Shown here: piece by piece, positions 1-7,491 of the stretch
Position numbering within the stretch: position 1 is the first letter of the stretch
How the letters are laid out: each line of letters starts with the position of its first letter
Source of the DNA: Bacteroidales bacterium UBA4353
GTDB lineage: Bacteria > Bacteroidota > Bacteroidia > Bacteroidales > Paludibacteraceae
Assembly: GCA_002394025.1 (NCBI GenBank)
Contig: DGSV01000024.1
Coordinates: 1-31,046, forward strand
DNA: 31,046 nt
Direction: 5' to 3'
Position numbers and translations under genes: made by a program
The notes under the pieces: model-generated
What the model was told of the DNA's origin: nothing
The model's input: only the letters and a program-made list of their open reading frames with translations
The model's database searches: none

Positions 1-83
1 TAAATCTCACTTGAGGGGAATACAAAACCATATTCCTTACAATGAGCAACTAATTTTTTGAAAACTTCTTCTTGTGATGCCAT
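1..83 (-). CDS. glyS: Glycyl-tRNA synthetase, N-terminal 27 codons (partial)
   Basis: The reverse strand from the ATG at 83 reads MASQEEVFKKLVAHCKEYGF and continues VFPSSEIY to the window edge. This is the highly conserved N-terminus of the dimeric, eukaryote/archaea-type class II glycyl-tRNA synthetase used by Bacteroidetes. The enzyme charges tRNA-Gly with glycine in the cytoplasm. Only the N-terminal tip is present because the gene runs off the left end, so no catalytic motif can be checked. The start is preceded by an A/T-only leader and, further upstream, by a tandem repeat and a good promoter at 327-358. Identification is from recalled family sequence. Confidence 0.85.
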   Translation of the reverse strand, partial: MASQEEVFKKLVAHCKEYGFVFPSSEI

Positions 84-120
84 TTTATTTTTTTATTTAA
101 TTATTTTATTATTTAATTAT
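84..120 (-). promoter_or_regulatory. A/T-only translation-initiation leader of glyS
   Basis: The 37 bases directly upstream of the glyS ATG are exclusively A and T, apart from none. On the minus strand the segment AATAATTAAATAA occurs twice. No Shine-Dalgarno sequence is visible, which is usual in Bacteroidetes, where an unstructured A-rich leader supports initiation. A very similar TAATTAAATA segment precedes the PpiD-like gene (6080-6117). Confidence 0.5.
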
Positions 121-144
121 TGGGAGTTCGATTCTTTGATTTAT

Positions 145-280
145 CGGAATATCGATTTATCGGAATAATGAAATATCTATTAATCGAGACATCGATTTTT
201 CGAAATATCGATTTATCGGAATAACGAAATATCTATTAATCGAAATATCGATTTATCGGAATAACGAAATATCTATTAAT
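145..280. repeat. 40-bp tandem repeat, three copies, in the glyS 5' leader
   Basis: Copies lie at 145-184, 201-240 and 241-280. The last two are identical over all 40 bases. The first differs at two positions and is separated from the second by a 16-base spacer (185-200) that itself resembles part of the unit; a further partial copy follows at 281-300. The unit is AT-rich, dotted with ATCGAT, TTATCGG and TTAATCG, and has several short inverted repeats around CGAT/ATCG. With the promoter at 327-358, these copies would be transcribed in the glyS 5' untranslated region. The copies are adjacent, without the unique spacers of a CRISPR array. Confidence 0.9.
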
Positions 281-326
281 CGAGACATCGGGAAATCGAA
301 TTTCCGCTCCAATTCGTTCTATTATG

Positions 327-358
327 CAAATTTACAAAGTTCTCGGTAAATGAGCAAA
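327..358 (-). promoter_or_regulatory. Bacteroidetes-type promoter for glyS
   Basis: On the minus strand the -33 element TTTG (complement of 355-358) is followed after 20 bp by the -7 element TAAATTTG (complement of 327-334), matching the Bacteroidetes sigma-ABfr consensus TTTG-N19/20-TAnnTTTG. Transcription would start near 320, giving glyS a leader of about 237 nt that includes the tandem repeats. Confidence 0.7.
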
Positions 359-369
359 TTTGGAGGTAA

Positions 370-404
370 ATAAAAAGCGCTGACGTCATTAATGTCGTCA
401 GCAC
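370..404 (-). terminator. Rho-independent terminator of the tRNA-Cys gene
   Basis: Inverted repeat GCTGACG (379-385) / CGTCAGC (396-402), extendable by a wobble and a G-C pair to about 9 bp, with a loop of about 10 nt. On the minus strand it is followed by a T-rich run (complement of 371-376). It begins 6 nt past the tRNA 3' end. Confidence 0.75.
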
Positions 405-409
405 TCATG

Positions 410-480
410 AGGTACCTAGCGGAATCGAACCGCTGTAACCAGTTTTGCAGACTGGCGCCTAACCACTCGGCAAAGGTACC
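410..480 (-). tRNA. tRNA-Cys (GCA anticodon)
   Basis: On the minus strand the 71-nt sequence folds as a cloverleaf. The acceptor stem arms are GGTACCT and its complement AGGTACC (near the ends), the anticodon stem is CCAGT/ACTGG around the loop CTGCAAA (anticodon GCA, cysteine), and the T-arm carries the canonical GGTTCGATTCC core. Base 410 supplies a U discriminator, the known cysteinyl-tRNA synthetase identity base. CCA is not encoded. The gene has its own promoter 10 bp upstream and its own terminator, so it is a single-gene transcription unit. Confidence 0.95.
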
Positions 481-489
481 AAAGGCTTG

Positions 490-520
490 CAAAGGTAATA
501 GTTTTTTTTTAATTACGCAA
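490..520 (-). promoter_or_regulatory. Promoter of tRNA-Cys
   Basis: Minus strand: -33 TTG (complement of 518-520; the base before it is G, so GTTG rather than TTTG), 20 bp, then -7 TACCTTTG (complement of 490-497). The transcript would start about 4-5 nt before the mature tRNA 5' end at 480. Confidence 0.7.
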
Positions 521-628
521 CTTTTTGGAACATAATCCCCAAAAAAAGATTTAAATTTTTGACTACAATCCGATTTTCAGTTCATTTTTTTATTAGCGAA
601 TTATTTGAAGGGTAAACGAAGGATGGCA

Positions 629-670
629 AAAAGACAAAAAGTCAGGACCCGCAGTCGCGAGTCCTGACTT
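629..670 (-). terminator. Rho-independent terminator downstream of the lipoprotein gene
   Basis: Perfect 10-bp inverted repeat AAGTCAGGAC (639-648) / GTCCTGACTT (661-670). On the minus strand it is followed by TTTTTGTCTTTTT. It lies about 100 nt past the stop at 771 and is the only strong terminator between that gene and tRNA-Cys. Confidence 0.8.
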
Positions 671-770
671 GATAGTTTCAGGAAATCTGAATTACTCAAT
701 TATTAAATGGTCAAATAAGTAGTAAAATATCAAAATAAGAAAATAGTAAATCTTGAAAGGCATTGACTGA

Positions 771-1658
771 TTAATTCAGGTAAGCGGTATATCCTTGACC
801 TTCATCGACGCGTTTCAGCCAAATTTTATTGTCATAGAGGTAGAAAGAGCACATAAACTCCGTACCCCACCACCATGAAGTTTTATGTGAGCCATAGTAG
901 TCTGTTTCGGGGAACATGCTGTTGAGGTTTGTTGCTGTGATTTTCACATCGTTACGGAATGGGCTTACCAATGTCCAGTTGAATTGCAGCGGTATTTCGC
1001 CGGCGTGCGTCATAACGCCAGTGCCGTTAGCGCTGAAATTGGCCAACACGGCGCCGTTTCCCCAACCCATGTTGGTCTTCCAATTTCCGGGAGTAGATTT
1101 CCAGCCTTGAGAGCGGGTGAGGAAACTTTTTATGATATTTTCTTGCGAGTCGCTCTGTATTTTGAGGGTGATGGAATAAGCGCCTTTGCGGTTAGGATGA
1201 GGAGAATCGCCTGAAAGGACTATGGTCACATTGTTTCTGTTAACAATCTGACATTCGGCAGTGATGCTCTCTCCATAAAGCAGGTGAGCATCCTTGTATG
1301 ACAGCGTGAGATTGGTGCCGTCAAGTTGCCATGTCATCGACAATGGGTCTTCGCCATAGCTGGTGATGACAGCTATGTGGTCTTCACCAAAGAAGAGTTC
1401 AAAATCCTCGTTACCCATATTATATCCATCGCCAAAGAAGTATTTACCTTTGATGTAGAATTCCTTGCTGGTGTCTATGCTTGGACCTACCGAGGGGTCA
1501 TCAGTGGGGTCGTCAGTGGGGTCGTCAGTGGGGTCGGTTGTCTCAATAGACGGGTCTGTGGTGGGTTCGTCTTTGTCATTGTCTTTCTTACAACCGGCAA
1601 AAACAAGACCTGCTAACAGCATCATATAGACGCCGTAAAGGAGAAAAGATTTTTTCAT
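771..1658 (-). CDS. Surface-type lipoprotein with DPTD-repeat linker
   Basis: 295 aa, function unknown. The N-terminus is a lipoprotein signal peptide with lipobox FAGC (Cys22). It is followed by KKDNDKDE, a lysine/acidic tail like the lipoprotein export signal that sends Bacteroidetes lipoproteins to the cell surface. Residues about 32-62 are an unstructured spacer rich in Asp, Pro and Thr, encoded partly by three 12-bp repeats. The remainder looks all-beta and may be two related modules (about 66-165 and 172-290), each with a W-x-L strand followed by a Thr/Leu-rich strand, reminiscent of lipocalin-like domains; this is a weak impression. The gene is monocistronic, with its own promoter at 1708-1738 and terminator at 629-670. 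Confidence 0.8.
   Translation of the reverse strand: MKKSFLLYGVYMMLLAGLVFAGCKKDNDKDEPTTDPSIETTDPTDDPTDDPTDDPSVGPSIDTSKEFYIKGKYFFGDGYNMGNEDFELFFGEDHIAVITSYGEDPLSMTWQLDGTNLTLSYKDAHLLYGESITAECQIVNRNNVTIVLSGDSPHPNRKGAYSITLKIQSDSQENIIKSFLTRSQGWKSTPGNWKTNMGWGNGAVLANFSANGTGVMTHAGEIPLQFNWTLVSPFRNDVKITATNLNSMFPETDYYGSHKTSWWWGTEFMCSFYLYDNKIWLKRVDEGQGYTAYLN
1498..1533. repeat. 12-bp in-frame tandem repeat, three copies
   Basis: The unit TCGTCAGTGGGG occurs at 1498-1509 (one mismatch), 1510-1521 and 1522-1533. It encodes the Asp-Asp-Pro-Thr spacer of the lipoprotein. Each unit is a multiple of three, so copy-number change would alter linker length without a frameshift. Confidence 0.9.
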
Positions 1659-1707
1659 AACTTTATGTTTTTAATATAGTTAAAATTGTATTTTTACGTT
1701 TATAACG

Positions 1708-1738
1708 CAAATGTACGAAAAAAAATCGAAGAAGCAAA
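1708..1738 (-). promoter_or_regulatory. Promoter of the lipoprotein gene
   Basis: Minus strand: -33 TTTG (complement of 1735-1738), 19 bp, -7 TACATTTG (complement of 1708-1715). This is a full match to the Bacteroidetes consensus. The start would be near 1702, leaving a leader of about 44 nt before the ATG at 1658. Confidence 0.8.
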
Positions 1739-1789
1739 CAAAACGCAAAAAAATATATAGTTGATGAGCAGATTGTCCGCGATATTGTT

Positions 1790-2203
1790 TTATTTGAAAA
1801 CTATCGACTTTACAATACCTATTGCTTCTTCGTCATGTTGTGTGGTGTGAATGAAGAATATAATGGCAAAACTATCTTTCACATCCTTGCCATCGGCACT
1901 CCTATTGTATAGCAGTCCGAGCGACTCTTCTCCGTCTTCAGTAAGAGTAAAGGCCTTACATGCTTGCCCCTCGATAGTAATATCGTCAACAAGTGTTACG
2001 CCCATCTCGTCAACCATCAGTTTGAGTATCTCATCTAAACTCATGCCTTCAAAGTCTTTAATGGTGATATTGAGTGAGGGATTGCTTAAAGAATCGGTGA
2101 TTTTGCTTCCTTTGTACACCAATGCTTCGTTTTCTGATTCTGACAAAACTCCCCAACTGTCGGGCAATGTCAGGCAAAATGTTTTTTGGTCAATAGTTTT
2201 CAT
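1790..2203 (-). CDS. Small cytoplasmic protein of unknown function
   Basis: 137 aa starting MKTIDQKTFCLTLPDSW. There is no signal peptide or membrane segment. The alternation of short beta-strands and a central helix (about residues 54-66) and the opening 'lipid/ligand plus P-x-S-W' motif recall the small Mog1/PsbP/DcrB-like fold, but I do not recognise the family and this is only an impression. It starts 22 nt after the stop of the transporter gene (2226-3887) in the same direction, so the two are probably cotranscribed. No clear terminator follows. Confidence 0.65.
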   Translation of the reverse strand: MKTIDQKTFCLTLPDSWGVLSESENEALVYKGSKITDSLSNPSLNITIKDFEGMSLDEILKLMVDEMGVTLVDDITIEGQACKAFTLTEDGEESLGLLYNRSADGKDVKDSFAIIFFIHTTQHDEEAIGIVKSIVFK

Positions 2204-2225
2204 AATGAATAAATTTTTATAGGTA

Positions 2226-3887
2226 CTACATAAGCAAAAGTATCATAAACTGTGCGCAAATAATTCTGAGAAACATCGTTAGCGGATACACTGTAGAGTA
2301 TGCTATTGCCGGTTGGTCGTTATTGGCTTGTGATGAAGCGTAAGCCAGTGCCGTGGGATTAGTGCATGCTCCGGCGACGATCCCCATGATAGTAAGGAAG
2401 TTAAGTTTCATGGTTAGGCGCGCCACAACAATAGTGAGGAATGACGGCAGGAATGTTATCACGGCTCCTGCCGTGATCCACAAAAGTCCTTGTGCCGAGA
2501 ATACCGTTTCAACGAACTGTCCGCCTGAGGCGAGTCCTACCGAGGCCAGGAACAGGCTGATACCTACCTCGCGGAGCATGAGGTTGGCAGATTGTGTGGT
2601 ATAAGTGATAAGGTGTAGTTTATATCCGAATCGTCCTATTAGTATCGCCACTATGAGCGGTCCTCCTGCAAGACCGAGTTTTGCCGGCATGGGAGCATTG
2701 GGGAAGTAGATGGGAATGCTGCCAACAATTATGCCGAGGAAGATACCGAGGAAGAGGGTTATGATATGCGGATTGTCAAGGCGTTTGAGGGTATTACCGA
2801 GGAGTTTCTCGACTTTGTTGATAGCCTCGAGTTCTCCAACAACCATCACGCGGTCTCCGACTTGCAGCACGAGGTCAGGACTTGCCAATAGGTCAATGCC
2901 GGAACGGTTAACACGGGTTATGTTTAGGCCGTAGGTAGTACGCAAATGCAGTGAACCTATGGTTTTGCCGTTTATATTGCCCTGTGTGATTACTATCCTG
3001 CGACTCACGAGTTGCGAGTTTTTCTTCTCCCACTGCACGATAATCTGCTCACCGAAAAATGCGAGTATGGCTTCTTGGTCGTGTGATGTGCAAACGACGC
3101 GTATTTGGTCGTCAATATGAAGTATTGTATTGCCTGCCGGTATTGCCGCTTCTTCATTGGTGCGCTGCATGCGGCTGATGATGAATTGGCGTCCTATGAG
3201 GCGTTTGCATTCGAGCACCGTTTTGCCGTCAATGGAGTGGTTGGTGATACGTATGGTGATGTTATTGGGTTGCTCTTCGGCTCTGTGAGCTTTTTGTTCT
3301 GCGAGCGAGTTTTCATTGTCGATATCAATACGGAAGACTATTTTCGCGAGCCACATGGCCATTAGCACGGCTATTACTCCCAAGGGGTATGCCACGGCAT
3401 ATCCCAGAGCTATGGGTTCGTTATTGCCGATAATGCGTAATGTTTCCTGTGCCGCACCGAGTCCCGGGGTATTGGTTACGGCTCCTGACATGACACCGAC
3501 AGCCATCGGCAACGACAAGTGACCTTGCAGAGCATAGCAGATACCTATGGTTGTCGCAACGCCAAGAAAAACAAGCAGCACGGCAAGCATGTTGAACTTA
3601 GAACCGTCCTTTTTGAAATAGCTAAAGAAGCCGGGACCTACCTGCAATCCGAGGCAGAATATGAAAATTATCAGTCCGAACTCCTTGACAAAATTAAGTT
3701 GCGATGGATCCACTACCAGTCCGAAATGCGCAGCGGCAATACCCACAAAAAGGACAAAAGTCACTCCGAGCGAAAAAGTGCCTATCTTAAGCTTGCCGAG
3801 CTGAAAACCGATAGTGATAACTAACGAATAGATTAGTATCGTATGGGCTACCGACTGATGAAAAAAAAGATTATATAACCATTCCAT
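2226..3887 (-). CDS. AspT/YidE-type putative transporter with two TrkA-C domains
   Basis: 553 aa integral membrane protein with the layout of the aspartate:alanine antiporter (AAE) family. An N-terminal membrane half (about 1-185) contains GVMSGAVTNTPGLGAA. Two cytosolic RCK_C/TrkA-C domains follow (about 207-280 and 295-365, each ending in a 'DQIRVV/DRVMVV' strand). A second membrane half (about 373-553) contains the matching GIVAGACTNPTALAYA. The paired G-x-x-x-G-A-x-T-N motifs in the two halves show the inverted-repeat architecture. Members such as YidE and YbjL have no proven substrate; AspT exchanges Asp and Ala. The substrate here is unknown. The gene lies between the upstream terminator (3934-3976) and the small gene at 1790-2203. 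I found no convincing promoter in the 47 bp left for one. Confidence 0.88.
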   Translation of the reverse strand: MEWLYNLFFHQSVAHTILIYSLVITIGFQLGKLKIGTFSLGVTFVLFVGIAAAHFGLVVDPSQLNFVKEFGLIIFIFCLGLQVGPGFFSYFKKDGSKFNMLAVLLVFLGVATTIGICYALQGHLSLPMAVGVMSGAVTNTPGLGAAQETLRIIGNNEPIALGYAVAYPLGVIAVLMAMWLAKIVFRIDIDNENSLAEQKAHRAEEQPNNITIRITNHSIDGKTVLECKRLIGRQFIISRMQRTNEEAAIPAGNTILHIDDQIRVVCTSHDQEAILAFFGEQIIVQWEKKNSQLVSRRIVITQGNINGKTIGSLHLRTTYGLNITRVNRSGIDLLASPDLVLQVGDRVMVVGELEAINKVEKLLGNTLKRLDNPHIITLFLGIFLGIIVGSIPIYFPNAPMPAKLGLAGGPLIVAILIGRFGYKLHLITYTTQSANLMLREVGISLFLASVGLASGGQFVETVFSAQGLLWITAGAVITFLPSFLTIVVARLTMKLNFLTIMGIVAGACTNPTALAYASSQANNDQPAIAYSTVYPLTMFLRIICAQFMILLLM

Positions 3888-3933
3888 GATAACAACGTGA
3901 AAAACAACGAAATAACGCTATGTCATAAGATAG

Positions 3934-3976
3934 TAAAAATTAGCCTCCGCAGCATAGTTTTGCCGCAGAGGCTAAT
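3934..3976 (-). terminator. Strong rho-independent terminator of the PpiD-like gene
   Basis: ATTAGCCTC (3939-3947) pairs with GAGGCTAAT (3968-3976). The inner bases continue the stem with G-U wobbles to about 16 bp, and on the minus strand the stem is followed by a T tract (complement of 3934-3939). It sits 16 nt past the stop at 3992. Confidence 0.85.
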
Positions 3977-3991
3977 AATGTCACGCAATGA

Positions 3992-6079
3992 TTAATAGAG
4001 TTTAAGTCTCTTATCCTCTATTTCCGCTTTTTGTTTGAGTGTTTCAATGGCTTGCTGTGGCAAGGCGTACATTGTACGCATATTGATTTGGTTGATTTCG
4101 GTTTTTGCGTCGAAAGGTGCTACGGCATTTTCGTGCTGCGCTATGTCATGTAGTACATAGACACCTTTCTCACCCTTGACGGGTGCCGATGTTTCATCCT
4201 GCTTGAGTGTTGATGCTTTACCAATCACCGCAGGTTCCATTCCTGCTCCGCCGAAGTAGTACGATGCCGCATTTACGTTTTCTACGGTATCTATTTCTGC
4301 ATTGAGCATTTGAGCCACTTGCTCCACTGATTTGCCATTGATTTCGGCAATCATTTTGTCGGCTTTCTTGTCGCGTATGATTTCTGTGCGCAATTCATCT
4401 TTGACGTCATCAAGAGAACGGTGGTCTTCGTCAGAAGCTTTTACCAATGTGGCAACAACTATCACGTCGTCACATTCAAACACGTCGGACACATCTCCTT
4501 CTTTGGCTTGGAAAGCCCAACGCACTACCGGTCTGCTTTGACGCAGGTTGCCTACTTTTTCTGAACCTTGAACCACATTGACCGCAGGTAATACGCTCTT
4601 ACCGGCTTTTTGGGCTTCTTCGTTGAATTGTTCTGTTGTCTTAGAAGCCGCGGCGAGTTTCTTAGCCTCGTTATAGGTGTCGGCTATGGTGCGGCTTGAC
4701 GGTGCCACCTTGCGCTCCAAAATAGCCACTTTAACTTTCTGGCGCAGTGGTGTACGCTCCTGAATACGAATAATCTGCAGACCTTGCCCGTTATTGAAAA
4801 GGAACATCTGCTTTTCGGGTAGCGTGAAAGCTTGTTCTCCTATTTCTCCGTCAAGACTGTTTTCTTCGAACCATCCTAGTTCACCATTGTTGGCTGCTGA
4901 TTGTGTGTCGGCTGAATATTGTTTTGCCAGTTCTCCCCAATCGGCGCCTTTATTCACGGCTGTCATGATGCTGTCAGCACGCACGGAGTCCACCTGGGCG
5001 AGATATATGTGCGCCAGTTTTACAGAGTCAGGACTCATAATACCTGTCTGCATGATACGCGCCGTGCGATAGATATCGCCTACGAGTGTCACGGGGGTTA
5101 CGTCGCCCACTTTACCGTTGAAAGCGAAGTCCTTGAGGTCTGCGGGTATCGTTGTTTCCGAATAATTGGTGCCAAGATATGGCACATCGGAATTATATGT
5201 CACGAGTTCGGCAACATTGCTTGTGGTGTCAAATTCCGCCTTGAGGTTATTGATGAATTTCTCGGTCTCTTGGAAGTCAGCCTGCGATGGTTGCTTCTCA
5301 TAGCGCACGTAGGCTACGCTGCGATATGGTTCTTGGGCATAACTCTTGAGCTGTTTCTTGTAGCGCTCTTTGATTTCGCTATCTGCGACGGAGAATGTGC
5401 TATCCGCTAATTGATAATAGGGATATAGGACATATTCTACGTCGTTGCTTGTCAGACGCGCGTCGTAGGCAGCTTTGGCTTCAAGTGAGTTGGCTACTAC
5501 CGCTTTGGATAACAGGGCAAGATATTTGCTTTGGAGCAAATCAGTGCGCACCATATTTTCCCAGAACATATAGTAAGACTTAGCTTGTGCCATTTGGTCG
5601 TTGTCACCTGCCTGCTCAAGGTTGGAGAGGAAGTTGATGAGCACTTGCTTATTGAAACGCCCCGACTGGTCAGCGAAAGCGCGACGCTGCATGATTATGG
5701 GGTGAACGTTATTACCAATGATGTGATCCGAAAGTTCGGCGTCAGTCACTGTAAGTCCCAATTTGTCAGCCTCTTCCTCAAGAAGCATTTCGCTGATTGT
5801 TGACTCCCAGACTTGAGTGCGTATTTGCGCCATCATGTCTTCGTTGACATCATTGCGCCCGTACTCAATTTTATAAACATCGGTAAGCTGCTCTATAGCC
5901 GCCTGATACTTCATGGCGTCAACCTTTTTTCCGTTGACGCTGGCGACATTGCTATTCATTGAATGAAAGAAGGTAGCTCCTGAATTCAGGAAGTCGCCGA
6001 TAATGAACGCGAGCATCGCCAATCCCACTACCACAATGAGCAGTATGCCGCGAGCACGAATTCGACCTAAAATTGCCAT
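3992..6079 (-). CDS. PpiD-like membrane-anchored peptidyl-prolyl isomerase/chaperone
   Basis: 695 aa. A short cytoplasmic N-terminus and one membrane anchor (residues about 11-30) lead into a SurA/PpiD-type N-terminal chaperone region: residues 40-200, starting with 'VNGKKVDAMKYQ' and containing the RRAFADQSGRFN segment typical of PpiD/SurA_N_3. A parvulin-type PPIC domain lies at about 351-445 (VKLAHIYLAQ, then NNGELGWF). The C-terminal part, about 450-695, is a second, degenerate helical/PPIC-like region. The protein should sit in the inner membrane facing the periplasm and help fold exported envelope proteins. It has its own promoter (6178-6209) and terminator (3934-3976), but read-through from the CNNM gene is also likely because no terminator separates them. 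Confidence 0.9.
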   Translation of the reverse strand: MAILGRIRARGILLIVVVGLAMLAFIIGDFLNSGATFFHSMNSNVASVNGKKVDAMKYQAAIEQLTDVYKIEYGRNDVNEDMMAQIRTQVWESTISEMLLEEEADKLGLTVTDAELSDHIIGNNVHPIIMQRRAFADQSGRFNKQVLINFLSNLEQAGDNDQMAQAKSYYMFWENMVRTDLLQSKYLALLSKAVVANSLEAKAAYDARLTSNDVEYVLYPYYQLADSTFSVADSEIKERYKKQLKSYAQEPYRSVAYVRYEKQPSQADFQETEKFINNLKAEFDTTSNVAELVTYNSDVPYLGTNYSETTIPADLKDFAFNGKVGDVTPVTLVGDIYRTARIMQTGIMSPDSVKLAHIYLAQVDSVRADSIMTAVNKGADWGELAKQYSADTQSAANNGELGWFEENSLDGEIGEQAFTLPEKQMFLFNNGQGLQIIRIQERTPLRQKVKVAILERKVAPSSRTIADTYNEAKKLAAASKTTEQFNEEAQKAGKSVLPAVNVVQGSEKVGNLRQSRPVVRWAFQAKEGDVSDVFECDDVIVVATLVKASDEDHRSLDDVKDELRTEIIRDKKADKMIAEINGKSVEQVAQMLNAEIDTVENVNAASYYFGGAGMEPAVIGKASTLKQDETSAPVKGEKGVYVLHDIAQHENAVAPFDAKTEINQINMRTMYALPQQAIETLKQKAEIEDKRLKLY

Positions 6080-6210
6080 TGTATTTTGATATTTAAGTAT
6101 TTAATTATTTAACTATTTCGTTTATTACAATTGTCCCATGACACAGATGTGTTGCCTAAGGAGCACAATTTGGATTGCAAAGGTAGTTTTTTTTTCTGAC
6201 GTGAGCAAAA
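6080..6210 (-). promoter_or_regulatory. Promoter (6178-6209) and leader of the PpiD-like gene
   Basis: Minus strand: -33 TTTG (complement of 6206-6209), 20 bp, -7 TACCTTTG (complement of 6178-6185). The -33 box lies immediately beyond the stop codon of the upstream gene. The start near 6171 gives a leader of about 90 nt that ends in an AT-only stretch with TAATTAAATA, very like the glyS leader. Confidence 0.75.
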
Positions 6211-7491
6211 TTAAGTGGTAATTTTTACCAATTCTATGCGATTATTGGTGATTTTCAGGCATTGCACTTTAATTTTTTTGCCTTCGCTCATATCTTCGTT
6301 GAGATTTATCGTCAGTTGTTCGTTTATTTTCGGAAATCGTGCGCATTGATGCAATATGAGTCCCGCCAATGTTTCGTAGTTATCGCTTTCGGGCAGTTTG
6401 AGTGCGAATTTCTCGTTGAATTCGTCCACCGGCATCCTTCCTGACACGAGGTATTCGTTGTCCGATACCTGCTTGGCTGTTATGACCTCGGCGTCATGCT
6501 CATCCTGTATGTCACCGAATATCTCTTCCATGATGTCTTCAAGGGTTATGATTCCTGCCGTACCTCCGAATTCATCGACCACGATAGCCATACTTTTCTT
6601 TTTGCGCAGAAATAGTTGCATAAGTTTTTGTGCCGCCATGCTTTCCGGCACTATCGGCATCTGCACTATATGCTTTTGCCACTCATCGCGGTGATTGAAC
6701 ATTTCGTTGCTATGGATATATCCCACGATATTATCAATATCATCGGCATAGACCACTATTTTGCTGTGCCCTGACTGTACGAAGGCTTTGATGAGTTCCG
6801 AGGCAGATGCTGTTACCGGCATGGCTGTTATATCGGTTCGGGGCACATAACATTCCCGCAGTTTTACGTTGGTCAGGTCCAGCGCATTCTGCAATATCTT
6901 GACTTCAGGTTCTATGTTGTGTTGCTCGGTATCGGTGTCAAGAGTTTCCTGCAGCAGATAGTTGAAATCGGCTCGCGTGAAAGTAAATTGGCTGCTGTTG
7001 TTGCGGTCTTTGACTCCAAAGATTTTCATTATCAGTATTGACAGCCATGTCACGAACATTGCCACGGGGTATAGCACGGCATATATCGGCAACAGCAGCG
7101 GGGCAAAGATCCGCAGACAGAGGTTAGCATTGCTGTGAAAGATGGACTTGGGGATATATTCGCCCATAAAAAGCACGATAATGGTTGCTATGAGCGATTG
7201 GATAAATGCCAACAGCAGGTCGTGACCTTGGGTAATGGGCGCAAGATAGGGTGCAAGCAGGTCTGCCATCTTGATACTGAATACAACAAGGCATATATTG
7301 TTGCCGACAAGAATTGTTGATATGTATATTTGTGGATGGTCGTAGAAGATGGATATGATATCGGAAGTGAGCGAGTTGTCGCTCTTATCGAGTTGCAGCA
7401 GCAGTTTGTTGCTTGACACGAAGGCTATCTCCATGCCCGAGAAGAGCGCGGAGAAGAGCAGAGAAAGCACTATGATTACCACATTTTCCAC
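6211..7491 (-). CDS. CNNM/CorC-type membrane protein (DUF21 + CBS pair + CorC_HlyC), GldE-like
   Basis: 426 aa. An N-terminal DUF21/CNNM membrane domain (about 1-190) contains the conserved IAFVSSNK and MGEYIPKS segments. Two CBS domains follow (about 218-265 and 283-330, the second with VDEFGGTAGIITLEDIMEEI), then a CorC_HlyC domain (about 340-422). This layout matches the HlyC/CorC ('hemolysin') family and the Bacteroidetes protein GldE. Related proteins are linked to Mg/Co efflux or gliding motility; the substrate here is not shown. Translation apparently starts at GTG 7491, since no in-frame ATG lies upstream of the first membrane helix. The start overlaps the end of the preceding lipoprotein gene by 16 nt, which suggests translational coupling. 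Confidence 0.88.
   Translation of the reverse strand: MENVVIIVLSLLFSALFSGMEIAFVSSNKLLLQLDKSDNSLTSDIISIFYDHPQIYISTILVGNNICLVVFSIKMADLLAPYLAPITQGHDLLLAFIQSLIATIIVLFMGEYIPKSIFHSNANLCLRIFAPLLLPIYAVLYPVAMFVTWLSILIMKIFGVKDRNNSSQFTFTRADFNYLLQETLDTDTEQHNIEPEVKILQNALDLTNVKLRECYVPRTDITAMPVTASASELIKAFVQSGHSKIVVYADDIDNIVGYIHSNEMFNHRDEWQKHIVQMPIVPESMAAQKLMQLFLRKKKSMAIVVDEFGGTAGIITLEDIMEEIFGDIQDEHDAEVITAKQVSDNEYLVSGRMPVDEFNEKFALKLPESDNYETLAGLILHQCARFPKINEQLTINLNEDMSEGKKIKVQCLKITNNRIELVKITT

Larger units (their letters stand above)
481..770. other. Intergenic stretch, no coding signal
   Basis: About 290 bases holding the tRNA-Cys promoter (490-520), an AT-rich stretch with homopolymer runs (500-600), and the terminator of the lipoprotein gene (629-670). 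I see no plausible open frame or further RNA gene. Confidence 0.6.

Noticed and set aside
145..280. CRISPR array in the glyS leader
   Set aside because: The copies are adjacent with no unique 26-40 bp spacers between them and no cas genes nearby; it is a tandem repeat.
145..358. T-box riboswitch upstream of glyS
   Set aside because: No T-box bulge sequence or specifier/antiterminator layout is visible, and T-boxes are not expected in Bacteroidetes.
1740..1789. Terminator after the 1790-2203 gene
   Set aside because: Only a 5-bp stem with a 3-nt loop could be drawn and the T run is displaced; too weak to report.
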